Below are positions 51,362 through 60,917 of a DNA stretch of 64,000 nt, in pieces. A model generated the notes under the pieces. That model had not been told where the DNA came from. It made no database searches and saw only the letters and a program-made list of their open reading frames with translations. The DNA comes from Heliophilum fasciatum. GTDB taxonomy: Bacteria > Bacillota > Desulfitobacteriia > Heliobacteriales > Heliobacteriaceae. Location: NCBI RefSeq assembly GCF_004341395.1, contig NZ_SLXT01000004.1, forward strand, positions 113,846-177,845, given 5' to 3'. Position 1 is the first letter of the stretch. Each line of letters begins with the position of its first letter. The translations under genes and the position numbers were made by a program.

Positions 51362-53950
51362 ATGCAAGAGCGTTACGATTTTCAAGCGATAGAACCGCAG
51401 TGGCAGCAACAATGGCAGGACGAGCATATCTACCGCGTCACCGAAGACCCGGCCAAGCCCAAATACTACTGCCTGGAAATGTTCCCGTACCCATCAGGCA
51501 ACTTGCACATGGGCCACGTACGCAACTACTCCATCGGCGACGTGGTGGCCCGTTTTAAGACCATGCAAGGCTTCAACGTGCTCCATCCCATGGGTTGGGA
51601 CGCCTTTGGCCTCCCGGCCGAAAACGCGGCGATCAAACACGGCGTACCACCGGCCGATTGGACGAAAAGCAACATCGCCAACATGCGCACCCAACTCAAG
51701 ACGATGGGCCTTTCTTACGACTGGGATCGGGAAGTGGCTACCTGCACCCCCGAGTACTATAAGTGGACCCAGTGGCTGTTCTTGCAATTCTACAACGCCG
51801 GCCTGGCCTACAAGAAAAAAGCCAACGTCAACTGGTGTCCTTCCTGCGCCACTGTGCTGGCCAACGAGCAAGTGGTGGAAGGCGCCTGCGAACGCTGCGA
51901 CAGCACCGTCGAGAAAAAAGCGCTGGAACAGTGGTTTTTCCGCATCACCGACTATGCCCAGCGCCTAATTGACGATCTGGAAAAACTGCCCGGCTGGCCC
52001 GACAAAGTCAAGACGATGCAGGAAAACTGGATCGGCCGCTCGGAAGGCGTGGAGATGGATTTTCCCTTGCCAAGCCCCATCGGCGGTTTTGACAAACTGA
52101 CGGTCTACACGACCCGGCAAGACACGATCTACGGCGTCACCTATTTGGTCCTGGCGCCGGAGCATCCGCTGGTGGAACATTTGCTCCAAAACAACCCCAA
52201 AGAAGCGGAAATCCGCGCGTTTATCAAAAAAGTCCTCGGCCAAAGCGAAATCCTGCGCACCGCTACCGATACGGAAAAAGAAGGCATCTTCACCGGCCAC
52301 TACTGCCAAAACCCGGTGACGGGCGAACCAGTAGCCATCTGGCTGGCCAACTATGTCCTGGCCGAATACGGCACCGGCGCCGTCATGGGCGTACCGACGC
52401 ACGATCAGCGGGACTTTGAATTTGCCCAAAAATATGCCTTGCCCTTGAAGGTCGTCATCCAGCCGGTCGGCGTGCCCGATCTGGTGGCTGATGACATGGA
52501 CCACGCCTATGAAGATGAGGGCGTTCTGGTCAACTCGGACCGCTTTAACGGCATGAACAACAACGATGCCCTGGCGGCCATCGCCGCTTACGTGGAAGAA
52601 ACGGGCAAAGGGGTACGCAAAGTCAACTTCCGCCTGCGCGACTGGCTGATCTCGCGCCAGCGCTACTGGGGCGCACCGATTCCGATCGTCTACTGCGACA
52701 AGTGCGGCGAAGTGGCTGTACCGGATCAAGACTTGCCGGTGATCTTGCCGAACGATGTGGAGTTTAAGCCCAACGGCGAATCGCCCTTAAAGTCGCGGCC
52801 CGACTTTGTCCATACGACCTGTCCGAAGTGCGGCGGCCCGGCCCAGCGGGAAACAGATACCATGGACACGTTCGTCTGCTCCAGCTGGTACTACCTGCGC
52901 TACACGGCGCCTTACTCCGATAAGGATGCCTTCGAGCGTTCGGCCGTGGACTACTGGATGAACGTTGACCAGTATATCGGCGGTGTAGAGCATGCCATCT
53001 TGCACCTCTTGTACTCGCGTTTCTTTACCAAAGTACTTCATGATCTCAACTTGGTGGCGGTGGACGAGCCCTTTGCGAACCTCTTGACGCAAGGCATGGT
53101 GCTCCTGGGCGGCTCGAAGATGTCCAAGTCCAAAGGCAATACGGTCTCGCCGGAAGAGATCATCGCCAAGTACGGCGCTGATACGGCCCGCTTGTTTATC
53201 CTCTTTGCAGCGCCGCCGGAACGGGACCTGGAATGGAGCGACCGCGGCGTCGAAGGGGCGCACCGCTTCTTGAACCGCGTCTGGCGCCTTGTGCAGGCTT
53301 ATTACCCCGGTGAAGAAGCAAGCACAGCCGGCGCGGAAGCAAGTACTGAAACCGGCAATGAAGCAAGCGATGGAAAAAGCAGAATTTCCTTGCAGCAAAT
53401 CGCATCCTTGCTGATCACCAACCCCGACGTAGCTTCCTTAAACAGCGATGATCGCGAACTGGTGCGCATGGCCCACGTGACGGTCAAACGGGTGACCGAA
53501 GACATCGGTCAGCGCTTTAACTTCAACACGGCCGTCTCGGCGATCATGGAACTGGTCAACGCCCTTTATCTCTACAAAGACAAAGTAGCACCGAAAGCGC
53601 AGAACTTGTCGCTCATTAAAGATGCACTGGCGCGGCTGATCCTCGTGCTGGCACCCTTTGCGCCCCATATCAGCGAAGAACTGTGGCAAGCGATCGGTGG
53701 CTCCGGTTCGGTTCATCAACAAAGCTGGCCAAGCTATGATCCGGCGGCGCTGGTACAAGACCAAGTGCCTGTAGTCGTGCAGATCAACGGCAAAGTGCGG
53801 GAAAAACTGCAACTGCCCAACGGCCTGGACGGCGAAGCGCTGCAAGCGGCGGCCATGGATAACCAGCGTGTACAAGAATTGATCCAGGGCAAGACGATCG
53901 TTAAGGTAATCACCGTACCGAACAAACTCGTCAATATTGTCGTGCGCTAG
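51362..53950 (+). CDS. leuS: Leucyl-tRNA synthetase
   Basis: An 862-aa class-I synthetase charging tRNA-Leu. It has the HIGH-type motif [15 protein letters not shown], the CP1 editing domain ([20 protein letters not shown]), zinc-type [27 protein letters not shown] (about residue 587) and the C-terminal anticodon and tail domains. An inserted low-complexity stretch (about 651-672) made of EAST and TGNEAS units precedes the anticodon-binding domain. ACAGGAGG lies before the ATG. No T-box is seen, in contrast to valS. Confidence 0.97.
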   Translation: MQERYDFQAIEPQWQQQWQDEHIYRVTEDPAKPKYYCLEMFPYPSGNLHMGHVRNYSIGDVVARFKTMQGFNVLHPMGWDAFGLPAENAAIKHGVPPADWTKSNIANMRTQLKTMGLSYDWDREVATCTPEYYKWTQWLFLQFYNAGLAYKKKANVNWCPSCATVLANEQVVEGACERCDSTVEKKALEQWFFRITDYAQRLIDDLEKLPGWPDKVKTMQENWIGRSEGVEMDFPLPSPIGGFDKLTVYTTRQDTIYGVTYLVLAPEHPLVEHLLQNNPKEAEIRAFIKKVLGQSEILRTATDTEKEGIFTGHYCQNPVTGEPVAIWLANYVLAEYGTGAVMGVPTHDQRDFEFAQKYALPLKVVIQPVGVPDLVADDMDHAYEDEGVLVNSDRFNGMNNNDALAAIAAYVEETGKGVRKVNFRLRDWLISRQRYWGAPIPIVYCDKCGEVAVPDQDLPVILPNDVEFKPNGESPLKSRPDFVHTTCPKCGGPAQRETDTMDTFVCSSWYYLRYTAPYSDKDAFERSAVDYWMNVDQYIGGVEHAILHLLYSRFFTKVLHDLNLVAVDEPFANLLTQGMVLLGGSKMSKSKGNTVSPEEIIAKYGADTARLFILFAAPPERDLEWSDRGVEGAHRFLNRVWRLVQAYYPGEEASTAGAEASTETGNEASDGKSRISLQQIASLLITNPDVASLNSDDRELVRMAHVTVKRVTEDIGQRFNFNTAVSAIMELVNALYLYKDKVAPKAQNLSLIKDALARLILVLAPFAPHISEELWQAIGGSGSVHQQSWPSYDPAALVQDQVPVVVQINGKVREKLQLPNGLDGEALQAAAMDNQRVQELIQGKTIVKVITVPNKLVNIVVR

Positions 53951-53967
53951 CCGATGGCTAGGCATCC

Positions 53968-53996
53968 AACCTTACGCAAATGCGTAAGGTTTTTTT
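53968..53996 (+). terminator. Intrinsic terminator after leuS
   Basis: AACCTTACGC pairs perfectly with GCGTAAGGTT around AAAT, followed by T-run. Confidence 0.96.
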
Positions 53997-54342
53997 ATGG
54001 AGACAAGCGCATAGAAATATGGTAGGATAATTTCACTTAATTAAAATCGTATTTTGAAAAGTTGGAATCGAATTAACAAAAAAATAACCGGAAGAAAAGT
54101 AGGTATTGCCGGTCAAAAGCAGGCAGAAACTGTAGATTTGATTCAGAGCGAATAAGGAAGAAAGATGTAGGTCTTGGGGCTTAATCCATCTTCTTGACTT
54201 CGCCATAGGGGGACGGAGCTACAAAAATATGATAGAATGCATAACAGAATGGAATCTGGATTTTGTTTGCAGGAAGTGAACAAAGTTAGTATACACAACG
54301 TATTGAGCACTTGAGAAAGTTCACATAAAGGGTGAGGGCACA
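53997..54342 (+). other. 346-bp A+T-rich gap before the polysaccharide locus
   Basis: Apart from a promoter candidate at 54267, the gap holds an imperfect stem (AAGAAAGATG near 54160 with CATCTTCTT near 54187) and the string GGGGACGGAGCTAC, which faintly recalls part of a class-I c-di-GMP riboswitch. The remaining riboswitch core is not visible. No open reading frame with a ribosome site was found. Confidence 0.35.
54267..54295 (+). promoter_or_regulatory. Promoter candidate for the polysaccharide locus
   Basis: TTGCAG, 17-bp spacer, TATACA, about 45 bp before the CapD-like start codon. Confidence 0.5.
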
Positions 54343-56280
54343 ATGATTCCATTAGTCGATTTCCGCAACAACCCGGCGCGCCGATTGATTGTCATTCTTT
54401 TTGATGCCAGTGTGGTGGTATTTTCGTTACTAATGGCCTACTACCTACGCTTTGACCTACGGATTCCCGAACATGAGTGGCGCTATCTCAGCCGCATCCT
54501 ACCGTGGGGTGTGGCTTGCTTTATGTCAGCGTTTTTGCTTTGCGGAATCTATACAACAGTGTGGCGCTATGCCAGTGTGCGCGATGCATGGCGGATCGTA
54601 AAGGCCATCGGCTTAGGGTTGGGGGCACTTTTTTTCATTGATTTTGTCACGCCGGGGCAAACGATACCACGCAGTGTCTATGTGATCGCCGGAATGCTCC
54701 TGGTGCTGGGTATGGGCGCATCGCGGTTCGGTTGGCGCGTCTATTGTGAGTGGAAATACGGTCTCTTTGCGCCGATCACCGTAGGCAAGCGGCGCAACAC
54801 CTTGATCGTCGGCGCCGGAGCCGGCGGTGTACTGGTGGCCCGGGAACTGCGCAAAGTATCATCGAAGATGTTGCCGATCGGCTTTATAGATGACGAAACG
54901 ACCAAGCTGGGCAAGCGCATCCAAGGGTTGAAGGTGCTCGGTTCTACAGAGGAAATTGCCGATTTGGTGGATCAGTACATGATTGAAGAGATTATCATCG
55001 CCATGCCTTCCGTGGTCGGGGCAAAACTAAAGCGCATCGTCGAGTTATGTAAGCAAACACGGGCGAATCTACAGATCTTGCCGAACATCGGCGATCTGGT
55101 CAGCGGTAAAGTAAGCGTCAGCAAGCTACGGAACGTGGAAGTGGAAGACCTCCTCGGTAGAGAACCAGTGGTCACGGACTTTCAGCGCATCGCGACGTAC
55201 TTACATAAAAAAACCGTCCTGGTGACGGGGGCTGGTGGTTCTATCGGTGGTGAACTGGTTCGGCAGATCGCTGCGATCGGGCCGGCGAGCATGGTCTTGA
55301 TTGGGCAAGGGGAAAACAGCATCCACCAAATGGAGCAGGAGATGCGCGACCGGTACCCACGATTAGTGCTCCATACATACATCGCTGATGTGAAAAACCG
55401 TCATGTGATCAGTCGCATCTTTGAAGAGCATCAGCCGGACGCGGTCTTTCATGCAGCAGCACATAAGCATGTGCCCCTGATGGAAAAGCAACCGGAAGAA
55501 GCAGTGAAAAACAACGCTTGGGGAACGAAAGTGCTTGCCGAACTGGCGTTGCAGTTCGGCGTGGAATGCTTTGTCATGATCTCCAGTGACAAAGCAGTAC
55601 GACCCACATCGGCCATGGGCGCATCGAAGCGATTTGCTGAGTTGGTTGTTCAGCATTACGCTGCTGAAGCGATGAAAAAAGGCAGCGATAAACCATCCAC
55701 ACGGTTTGCGGTGGTGCGCTTTGGCAATGTCCTCGGCAGTCGTGGTTCGGTGGTACCGATCTTTAAGCGGCAGATCGCCCAGGGTGGGCCGGTGACGGTA
55801 ACCCATCCCGATATGGTGCGTTACTTTATGACGATTCCCAAAGCTGTAGCCTTAGTTCTGCAAGCAGGAGCACAGGCCCACGGTGGCGAAATATTCGTAC
55901 TGGATATGGGGGAGCCGGTGAAGATTGCTGATCTGGCGAAAGATCTAATCCGTCTTTCCGGTCTGGAACCGATGATTGAGATTCCGATCGTCTATACAGG
56001 GATGCGTCCTGGTGAAAAGCTTTACGAAGAACTCAGCCACGAAGGGGAAAGCTTAGAGCAGACCAGCCATGAACGAATCATGCGGATCAGCGATTGCATC
56101 GGGGCGTACTGCGGATCGCCGGTACCGATTCAGCGCTTGGTCAGAATGAGTGAGCAGGATATGATGCGTTTGAGCCGGGAAGAAGCAGTAAGGCAGTTGG
56201 AATTGGTGAATCCGGGGTACCACTGGGACGGAGCGCCAAGCATTTGCCGAGCAGAGCGTGTAAAGATGGCAGAGAGTTAA
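54343..56280 (+). CDS. Membrane nucleoside-diphosphate-sugar 4,6-dehydratase (CapD/PglF type)
   Basis: A 645-aa protein: four N-terminal transmembrane helices (within 1-135), a CoA_binding_3/Rossmann domain (about 145-270, LIVGAGAGGVLVARE) and a C-terminal SDR dehydratase (from about 285, VTGAGGSIGGELVRQ). The active-site motif is SSDKAVRPTSAMGASKR, with Met in place of the usual SDR Tyr, as in CapD/PglF enzymes. The likely reaction is UDP-GlcNAc to the 4-keto-6-deoxy sugar, the first step to diacetamido-trideoxy (bacillosamine-type) sugars. Codon use is host-like, unlike the genes after 57 kb. Confidence 0.92.
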   Translation: MIPLVDFRNNPARRLIVILFDASVVVFSLLMAYYLRFDLRIPEHEWRYLSRILPWGVACFMSAFLLCGIYTTVWRYASVRDAWRIVKAIGLGLGALFFIDFVTPGQTIPRSVYVIAGMLLVLGMGASRFGWRVYCEWKYGLFAPITVGKRRNTLIVGAGAGGVLVARELRKVSSKMLPIGFIDDETTKLGKRIQGLKVLGSTEEIADLVDQYMIEEIIIAMPSVVGAKLKRIVELCKQTRANLQILPNIGDLVSGKVSVSKLRNVEVEDLLGREPVVTDFQRIATYLHKKTVLVTGAGGSIGGELVRQIAAIGPASMVLIGQGENSIHQMEQEMRDRYPRLVLHTYIADVKNRHVISRIFEEHQPDAVFHAAAHKHVPLMEKQPEEAVKNNAWGTKVLAELALQFGVECFVMISSDKAVRPTSAMGASKRFAELVVQHYAAEAMKKGSDKPSTRFAVVRFGNVLGSRGSVVPIFKRQIAQGGPVTVTHPDMVRYFMTIPKAVALVLQAGAQAHGGEIFVLDMGEPVKIADLAKDLIRLSGLEPMIEIPIVYTGMRPGEKLYEELSHEGESLEQTSHERIMRISDCIGAYCGSPVPIQRLVRMSEQDMMRLSREEAVRQLELVNPGYHWDGAPSICRAERVKMAES

Positions 56281-56469
56281 GGGTTACAAAGGATGTACCT
56301 TCTCTGAAAGAGAGTACGGTTAGGTCAATCTAACTCGTATGAAGAGAAGAAGGCCTGTCTACTGACCGGCCAATTGTGTGAAGGAACCAGCCCCGAGCTT
56401 GGTGTTAGAGTCTGTGAGCATTATGCTTGATTCGACCCTGCAAGGGGCTTTTGACTTTTTAGAAGGGGT
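56281..56469 (+). other. Non-coding stretch after the CapD-like gene
   Basis: Holds weak pairings (for example CCCT/AGGG before TTTTGACTTTTT near 56434-56462, a possible poor terminator) and no ribosome-site-supported frame. It merges into the aminotransferase pseudogene. Confidence 0.35.
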
Positions 56470-56900
56470 TAGCAACGCACATCAGTGATAAAAGATATGA
56501 AATGCAATATACTCAGGAATCATTTGCCCCCAACTGGATCGCTCTGCTGGGTACGAATGTGAATGAGAATGAGAATGAGGTGGCTCTGAAGGCGATTGCC
56601 CTTTCGGCAGTAGCTTGTCATCAGGAACGGTAGCCATTCATATGGCGCTGTTTGTTGCCGGCGTGGGAACCGGTGATATCGTCTTTTGTTAGAGCTTGAC
56701 TTTTTGCGGTGACGACCAATCCGATCATCTACCAAAAGGCCATACCAGTATTTATCGACAGTGATTAAAAGTCGTGGAACATGTTTCCGAAGGCTCTGAA
56801 AAGATGCGGTCAAGTCTATAGGTACTTAGTTATCGAGACAAGCATACAGGGACAATTGATGACTATGGCATTTTTTCATTACATGTGCGTAGGCAGTCAA
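56470..56900 (+). pseudogene. Remnant of a DegT/DnrJ/EryC1 aminotransferase gene
   Basis: Reading across three frames and several stops recovers pieces in family order: NWIALLGTNVNENENEVALK; then HMALFVAGVGTGDIVFC, stop, SLTF; then NPIIYQKAIPVFIDSD, stop, KSWNMFPKALKR; and after a deletion KHTGTIDDYGIFSLH. These match the N-terminal half of PLP sugar aminotransferases such as PglE, which act right after a CapD/PglF dehydratase. At least three frameshifts or stops and an internal deletion that removes the PLP-lysine region make it non-functional. It suggests the original sugar pathway of this locus was replaced. Confidence 0.82.
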
Positions 56901-56997
56901 GCACAGGGTTAAATTGGCAGATTAGCTCATTACGATTTCAGTGATGTAATATAAATATAGTTTTTTATAAAAACGAGATGGAAGATGGAGAGATATC

Positions 56998-57678
56998 ATG
57001 AACTACTTGTTTGTTGTAGCGCACCCTGACGATGAGGTTCTCGGAGCAGGAGCGACAATACATAAGCATGCTAAAGAGGGACACAAAGTTGATGTGTGCA
57101 TTATGAATGTTAAGGCAGAAGCTAGAGCCAAACGTCCTGCTGATGATATTCTCAATTCGGAGATGGAAATGAGTAATTCAGTGTTAGGTGTTCATCGCAT
57201 CTATCAAGGCCCGTTCCCTAACATGAAAATGAATACCGTGCCACATTTGGAGATGGTTCAGTTTATAGAGCAGGCAATCTTGTCCTCTCAGCCCGATGTA
57301 ATCATTACACATCATCCTGCTGATACAAATAATGATCACTTGCATACCTCTATGGCTTGTCAGGCAGCTCTTCGATTGTTCCAACGTCGTACCGATGTGA
57401 AGTCGGTGTCTGAATTCTGGTTCATGGAAACATCATCGTCCACGGATTGGTCAGTTAACAGCGCAATGAATCGTTTCCAGCCAAATACCTTCATAGAGGT
57501 TAGTCTGGAAGGAGTTGAGGCGAAGATAACGGCGCTGTCTGCATACCGTGGTGTAATGCGTCCATATCCACATCCACGTTCTGAGGAAGCAATCAAAGGC
57601 TTAGCAGCCTACCGTGGCTCACAGTCTGGTTTGAATTATGCAGAAGCTTTTGAGTGTGTGTTTAGGAGGCATGTGTGA
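56998..57678 (+). CDS. PIG-L/LmbE-family deacetylase
   Basis: A 226-aa zinc hydrolase with the metal motif AHPDDEVLGAGATIHKH and the distal histidines in THHPADTNNDHLHTS. PIG-L enzymes remove acetyl groups from GlcNAc-type sugars, such as lipid- or nucleotide-linked ones. ATG with GGAGAGA upstream. Clearly more A+T-rich than the genes to its left. It overlaps the sugar transferase start by four bases. Confidence 0.9.
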   Translation: MNYLFVVAHPDDEVLGAGATIHKHAKEGHKVDVCIMNVKAEARAKRPADDILNSEMEMSNSVLGVHRIYQGPFPNMKMNTVPHLEMVQFIEQAILSSQPDVIITHHPADTNNDHLHTSMACQAALRLFQRRTDVKSVSEFWFMETSSSTDWSVNSAMNRFQPNTFIEVSLEGVEAKITALSAYRGVMRPYPHPRSEEAIKGLAAYRGSQSGLNYAEAFECVFRRHV

Positions 57679-58295
57679 TATATAGAAAATTCATAAAAAG
57701 ACCCCTTGATTTCATGCTTTCATTGATAGGCATTATTATTCTGTTGCCAGTATATATGATTATTGCGACTCTTGTGAGAATTAAGATGGGATCTCCTATT
57801 CTGTTTTCACAGGAACGTATTGGGGTAAATGAGAAAGTGTTTAAGTTATATAAGTTTCGTTCAATGACGGAAGAACTAGATGCTGATGGGAACTTACTTG
57901 ATGAGACAAATAGGTTAACAAAATTTGGTGCTTTTATTCGTAGCTCTTCACTCGATGAACTCCCGGAACTTTTCCTAATTCTAACAGGAAAAATGTCAAT
58001 TATTGGGCCAAGACCACTGCCTACATATTACGGGCCTTTCTTCCATGAAGATGAGCGTGTAAGACACACTGTGAGAGGGGGACTTCTCCCGCCAGATAGT
58101 TTGTCCGGAAAACCGGTAACAACTTGGGAAGAACAGTTTGAGTATGAGACATATTACGCAAAAAATGTATCTTTTATCCTTGATTTGAAGATTTTGTACA
58201 CAACTCTAAAGATATTGGTGAAGAGGTTCACCACAAATTATGGTTCAGATTTTAGACCTCATTTGAATGTTTATCGTACAAATGAAAGGGCATAG
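57675..58295 (+). CDS. Monotopic sugar-1-phosphate transferase (PglC/WcaJ-like)
   Basis: A 206-aa bacterial sugar transferase that moves a sugar phosphate from its UDP carrier to undecaprenyl phosphate, starting a glycan. It has an N-terminal re-entrant hydrophobic helix (about 13-35) and the signatures KLYKFRSM, RSSSLDELPEL (catalytic Asp-Glu) and SIIGPRPLP. GTG start overlapping the PIG-L stop. It probably acts on the deoxysugar nucleotide made by the locus. Confidence 0.93.
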   Translation: MIYRKFIKRPLDFMLSLIGIIILLPVYMIIATLVRIKMGSPILFSQERIGVNEKVFKLYKFRSMTEELDADGNLLDETNRLTKFGAFIRSSSLDELPELFLILTGKMSIIGPRPLPTYYGPFFHEDERVRHTVRGGLLPPDSLSGKPVTTWEEQFEYETYYAKNVSFILDLKILYTTLKILVKRFTTNYGSDFRPHLNVYRTNERA

Positions 58296-58341
58296 CACGA
58301 GATTAGTGTAGATTAAGTTTAAAGGGTAAGGTAGACGAGAA

Positions 58342-59568
58342 ATGAACAATAGAATGTTACAATCTGTTCAAAAAAAATACAATAAAACCCCGTTCTATTT
58401 GTTTGATGAACAGGGATTCATTAATAACTATAATGAAATGCTTGATGCTTTTCGTGCTATATATACGAAGTACCAAATTTCATACTCCTATAAGACTAAT
58501 TATACTCCTTATATTTGTAATCTTGTAAAGAGATTAGGCGGTCATGCCGAAGTTGTTTCTGATATGGAGTATGAACTGGCAAGAAAACTAGGATATCCAG
58601 AGGAACAGATAGTATTTAACGGACCCGTGAAAGGTGCACGTCTAGAAGAACATTTAGAGAACGGCGGAATCATTAATATTGATAATTACGACGAAGCAAA
58701 GCGTATCTGTGATTACGCAACCTTGCATATAGCTCACCAATATAAAGTAGGTTTAAGAATTAATCTTGACGTTAGTGGTGTATTTATTTCACGTTTTGGA
58801 TTTGAACCTGAGAGCGAAGAACTACATAAGACTACCCAACTATTAAAAGATCATCCCAATATACAACTCGTCGGTTTGCACTGCCATATAAGTCGTGCGC
58901 GAGGAATTGAAGCATGGCGTAAGAGGGTAGAGATCATGCTGAAGGCCACTGAAAAATATATTGATGGAGTACCGGAATATATCAGCTTAGGTAGTGGAAT
59001 GTTCGGAAAAATGCCTGAAGCTTTAGAGGCTCAGTTTGGAAGCAATATCCCAACTTACAAAGATTATGCTAAGGCAGTAATCAAACCGATTGCTGATCAT
59101 TACTCGCACATCCCTGAAGAAAAGAAACCAATCTTATATACAGAGCCCGGCACAACTATAGTGGCAAGGTATATAAGTTTTGTTACTAAAATCCTGAACA
59201 TAAAAACGATTCGTGGTCGCAATATGGCAACTGTCGACGGCAGTTACCTCAATGTAGGAGAGATTTGTACATTGAAGAATTTACCTGTGATCGTGAAAGA
59301 GAGCGGTCAAGACAGGCATCACTATGATGCCATCGATATTATGGGCTTTACATGCTTGGAACAGGACTGTATTTATAAAGACTATTCAGGTGAACTAGCT
59401 GTCGGAGATATTCTAACTTTTGAGAATGTTGGCGGATACTCCATCGTTTCTAAGCCGCAGTTCATTAAACCTAACAGTCCGATGTTCAGCGTTAATAAGG
59501 AATATGAAGTTAAAGAAATAATGAGAGAAGAGACCTTTGACGATGTTTTCTCTAAATTCAATCTTTGA
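58342..59568 (+). CDS. Fold-type III PLP decarboxylase (LysA/ornithine decarboxylase-like)
   Basis: A 408-aa PLP enzyme of the alanine-racemase/decarboxylase fold. The PLP lysine is K51 in YSYKTNYTP; GLHCHISRARG, SLGSGMFG, TEPGTTIVAR and the C-terminal ENVGGYSI belong to the family. Its position inside a glycan locus next to an ATP-grasp enzyme suggests it makes an amine or modified amino acid for a glycan decoration rather than serving lysine synthesis. The substrate cannot be read from sequence. Confidence 0.87.
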   Translation: MNNRMLQSVQKKYNKTPFYLFDEQGFINNYNEMLDAFRAIYTKYQISYSYKTNYTPYICNLVKRLGGHAEVVSDMEYELARKLGYPEEQIVFNGPVKGARLEEHLENGGIINIDNYDEAKRICDYATLHIAHQYKVGLRINLDVSGVFISRFGFEPESEELHKTTQLLKDHPNIQLVGLHCHISRARGIEAWRKRVEIMLKATEKYIDGVPEYISLGSGMFGKMPEALEAQFGSNIPTYKDYAKAVIKPIADHYSHIPEEKKPILYTEPGTTIVARYISFVTKILNIKTIRGRNMATVDGSYLNVGEICTLKNLPVIVKESGQDRHHYDAIDIMGFTCLEQDCIYKDYSGELAVGDILTFENVGGYSIVSKPQFIKPNSPMFSVNKEYEVKEIMREETFDDVFSKFNL

Positions 59569-59583
59569 TGAGGGATACTTTTG

Positions 59584-60651
59584 ATGAAAGATATAACAGT
59601 TTTAAGCACAGCCTGTGGAGCAATATTCATGCCTGGCTTTTTCCGTTGCCTTAAAGGAAATGGGGAAAGAAATATTAGAATAATAGGTTGTGATATAACC
59701 GACAGTCCATTTATGAATGCAATTGTAGATAAGTACTACCAAGTGTCGCACTATACGGATGAAGCATATGTAGATAATCTTCTTAAGGTATGCAGATTAG
59801 AAAAAGTCGATATTTTATTTCCGCACCTTTCTATGGAACTAGACATTGTAAGAGTGAGATTGGTAGATTTCGAGAGAATCGGGGTCAAAGTGGCTGTAAG
59901 TGCAAATGAGAGCCTTTCTATTGCGAATAACAAATACTTATTATACGAAATAATGAAAAAAAATAACATAAAAGCACCCAAGCATTATTTAGTCGATTCA
60001 AAGAAATCTTTGGTAGATGCAGCTACAAAACTTGGATATCCGGAAAAGTCTGTATGTATAAAGATTGCAAAGAGTAGCGGAAGTCGTGGAGTTAGAATTC
60101 TAAGTGCTCATAAATCGAAAGCTGATATTTTTCTTAACGATAAGCCTAACTCTTTATATATAACGCTTGACGAAATGTGTGAGATTGTAGATGAATTCTT
60201 TAGAGTGCCAGAAATGTTTGCTATGGAATTCTTGCCCGGATGCGAATACACGGTAGATTTGTTGTCTGACCGGGGGAAAGTCCTATACATCGCCGGTCGG
60301 CATAATACCGTAAGCTCTATGAGTATAGCACAGGAGAGCATAGTAGAGGAAAGGGAAGATGCATTTGAACTGTGTAGAAAAATAGTAGATATCCTCAAAT
60401 TAGATGGTAATATCGGATTCGATTTTATGCTTGATGAAAATGACAATCCTGTGCTTACAGATTTGAATCCACGAATCACAGCTACAATTGTTCTTTATGC
60501 AGCGGCAGGGATTAACCTTCCATATTTGAGAGTAAAGCAACTGTTGGGTGAAGAACTGCCAAAGAATGTGAAAGCAAGATGCGGCGTCCGACTCGCTCGC
60601 AAGTATAATGATCTCCTAATAGACGAGAGTGGTGTTTTGGTAGAGATATAA
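59584..60651 (+). CDS. ATP-grasp enzyme (carboxylate-amine ligase type)
   Basis: A 355-aa protein with an N-terminal Rossmann-like pre-ATP-grasp domain (1-110) and an ATP-grasp fold: lysine in CIKIAKSSGSRGVRIL, EFLPGCEYTVDLL, and metal residues in GFDFMLDENDNPVLTDLNPR. Such enzymes join a carboxylate to an amine via acyl phosphate. Being 15 bp after the PLP decarboxylase, it may link that enzyme's product to a sugar or amino acid (inference). ATG at 59584 with GAGGG upstream; a TTG directly before it is also in frame. Confidence 0.87.
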   Translation: MKDITVLSTACGAIFMPGFFRCLKGNGERNIRIIGCDITDSPFMNAIVDKYYQVSHYTDEAYVDNLLKVCRLEKVDILFPHLSMELDIVRVRLVDFERIGVKVAVSANESLSIANNKYLLYEIMKKNNIKAPKHYLVDSKKSLVDAATKLGYPEKSVCIKIAKSSGSRGVRILSAHKSKADIFLNDKPNSLYITLDEMCEIVDEFFRVPEMFAMEFLPGCEYTVDLLSDRGKVLYIAGRHNTVSSMSIAQESIVEEREDAFELCRKIVDILKLDGNIGFDFMLDENDNPVLTDLNPRITATIVLYAAAGINLPYLRVKQLLGEELPKNVKARCGVRLARKYNDLLIDESGVLVEI

Positions 60652-60759
60652 GACAAATTCATTCGTGATCGGTTAACCATATATAGTGAAATTTATTCAA
60701 TGAATTCACCACATTGAAAATGCTGATACATGATCCCAAGGCGGAAGGGGAGCTTTATT
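60652..60759 (+). other. Gap after the ATP-grasp gene
   Basis: 108 bp of A+T-rich sequence with no terminator or clear promoter; GGAAGGGGAG near its end serves the small frame that follows. Confidence 0.3.
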
Positions 60760-60897
60760 GTGGGTATTCTTCCTTATAATTGCAACAATGACTGGGAAAT
60801 GTTGCAAGAAGGAGGAATTAACGAAATCAACGAATGGAATACGTGTCGTTTTCTTGGGGTGAATTTGGTTAACCGAACACGAATGAAGACAAATTAA
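60760..60897 (+). CDS. Possible small protein, 45 aa
   Basis: A 45-residue frame (GTG start) beginning VGILPYNCNNDWEMLQEGG and ending NRTRMKTN. GGAAGGGGAG lies 7 bases before the GTG, the main support. Unrecognised; it may instead be the remnant of a longer protein, since the gap around it is otherwise unexplained. Confidence 0.35.
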   Translation: MGILPYNCNNDWEMLQEGGINEINEWNTCRFLGVNLVNRTRMKTN

Positions 60898-60917
60898 TTC
60901 CTGAATATGAGGTTTGT

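Noticed and set aside
54150..54240. Possible class-I c-di-GMP riboswitch (string GGGGACGGAGCTAC) before the CapD-like gene
   Set aside because: Only a short stretch resembles the consensus; the GCAAACC half and the second stem are missing, and the spacing to any terminator is wrong.
54143..54352. 69-codon minus-strand frame upstream of the CapD-like gene
   Set aside because: It overlaps the CapD-like start region and promoter, and has no ribosome site.
56520..56813. 97-codon minus-strand frame in the gap before the PIG-L gene
   Set aside because: It is antisense to the aminotransferase remnant, has no ribosome site, and its translation shows no domain.
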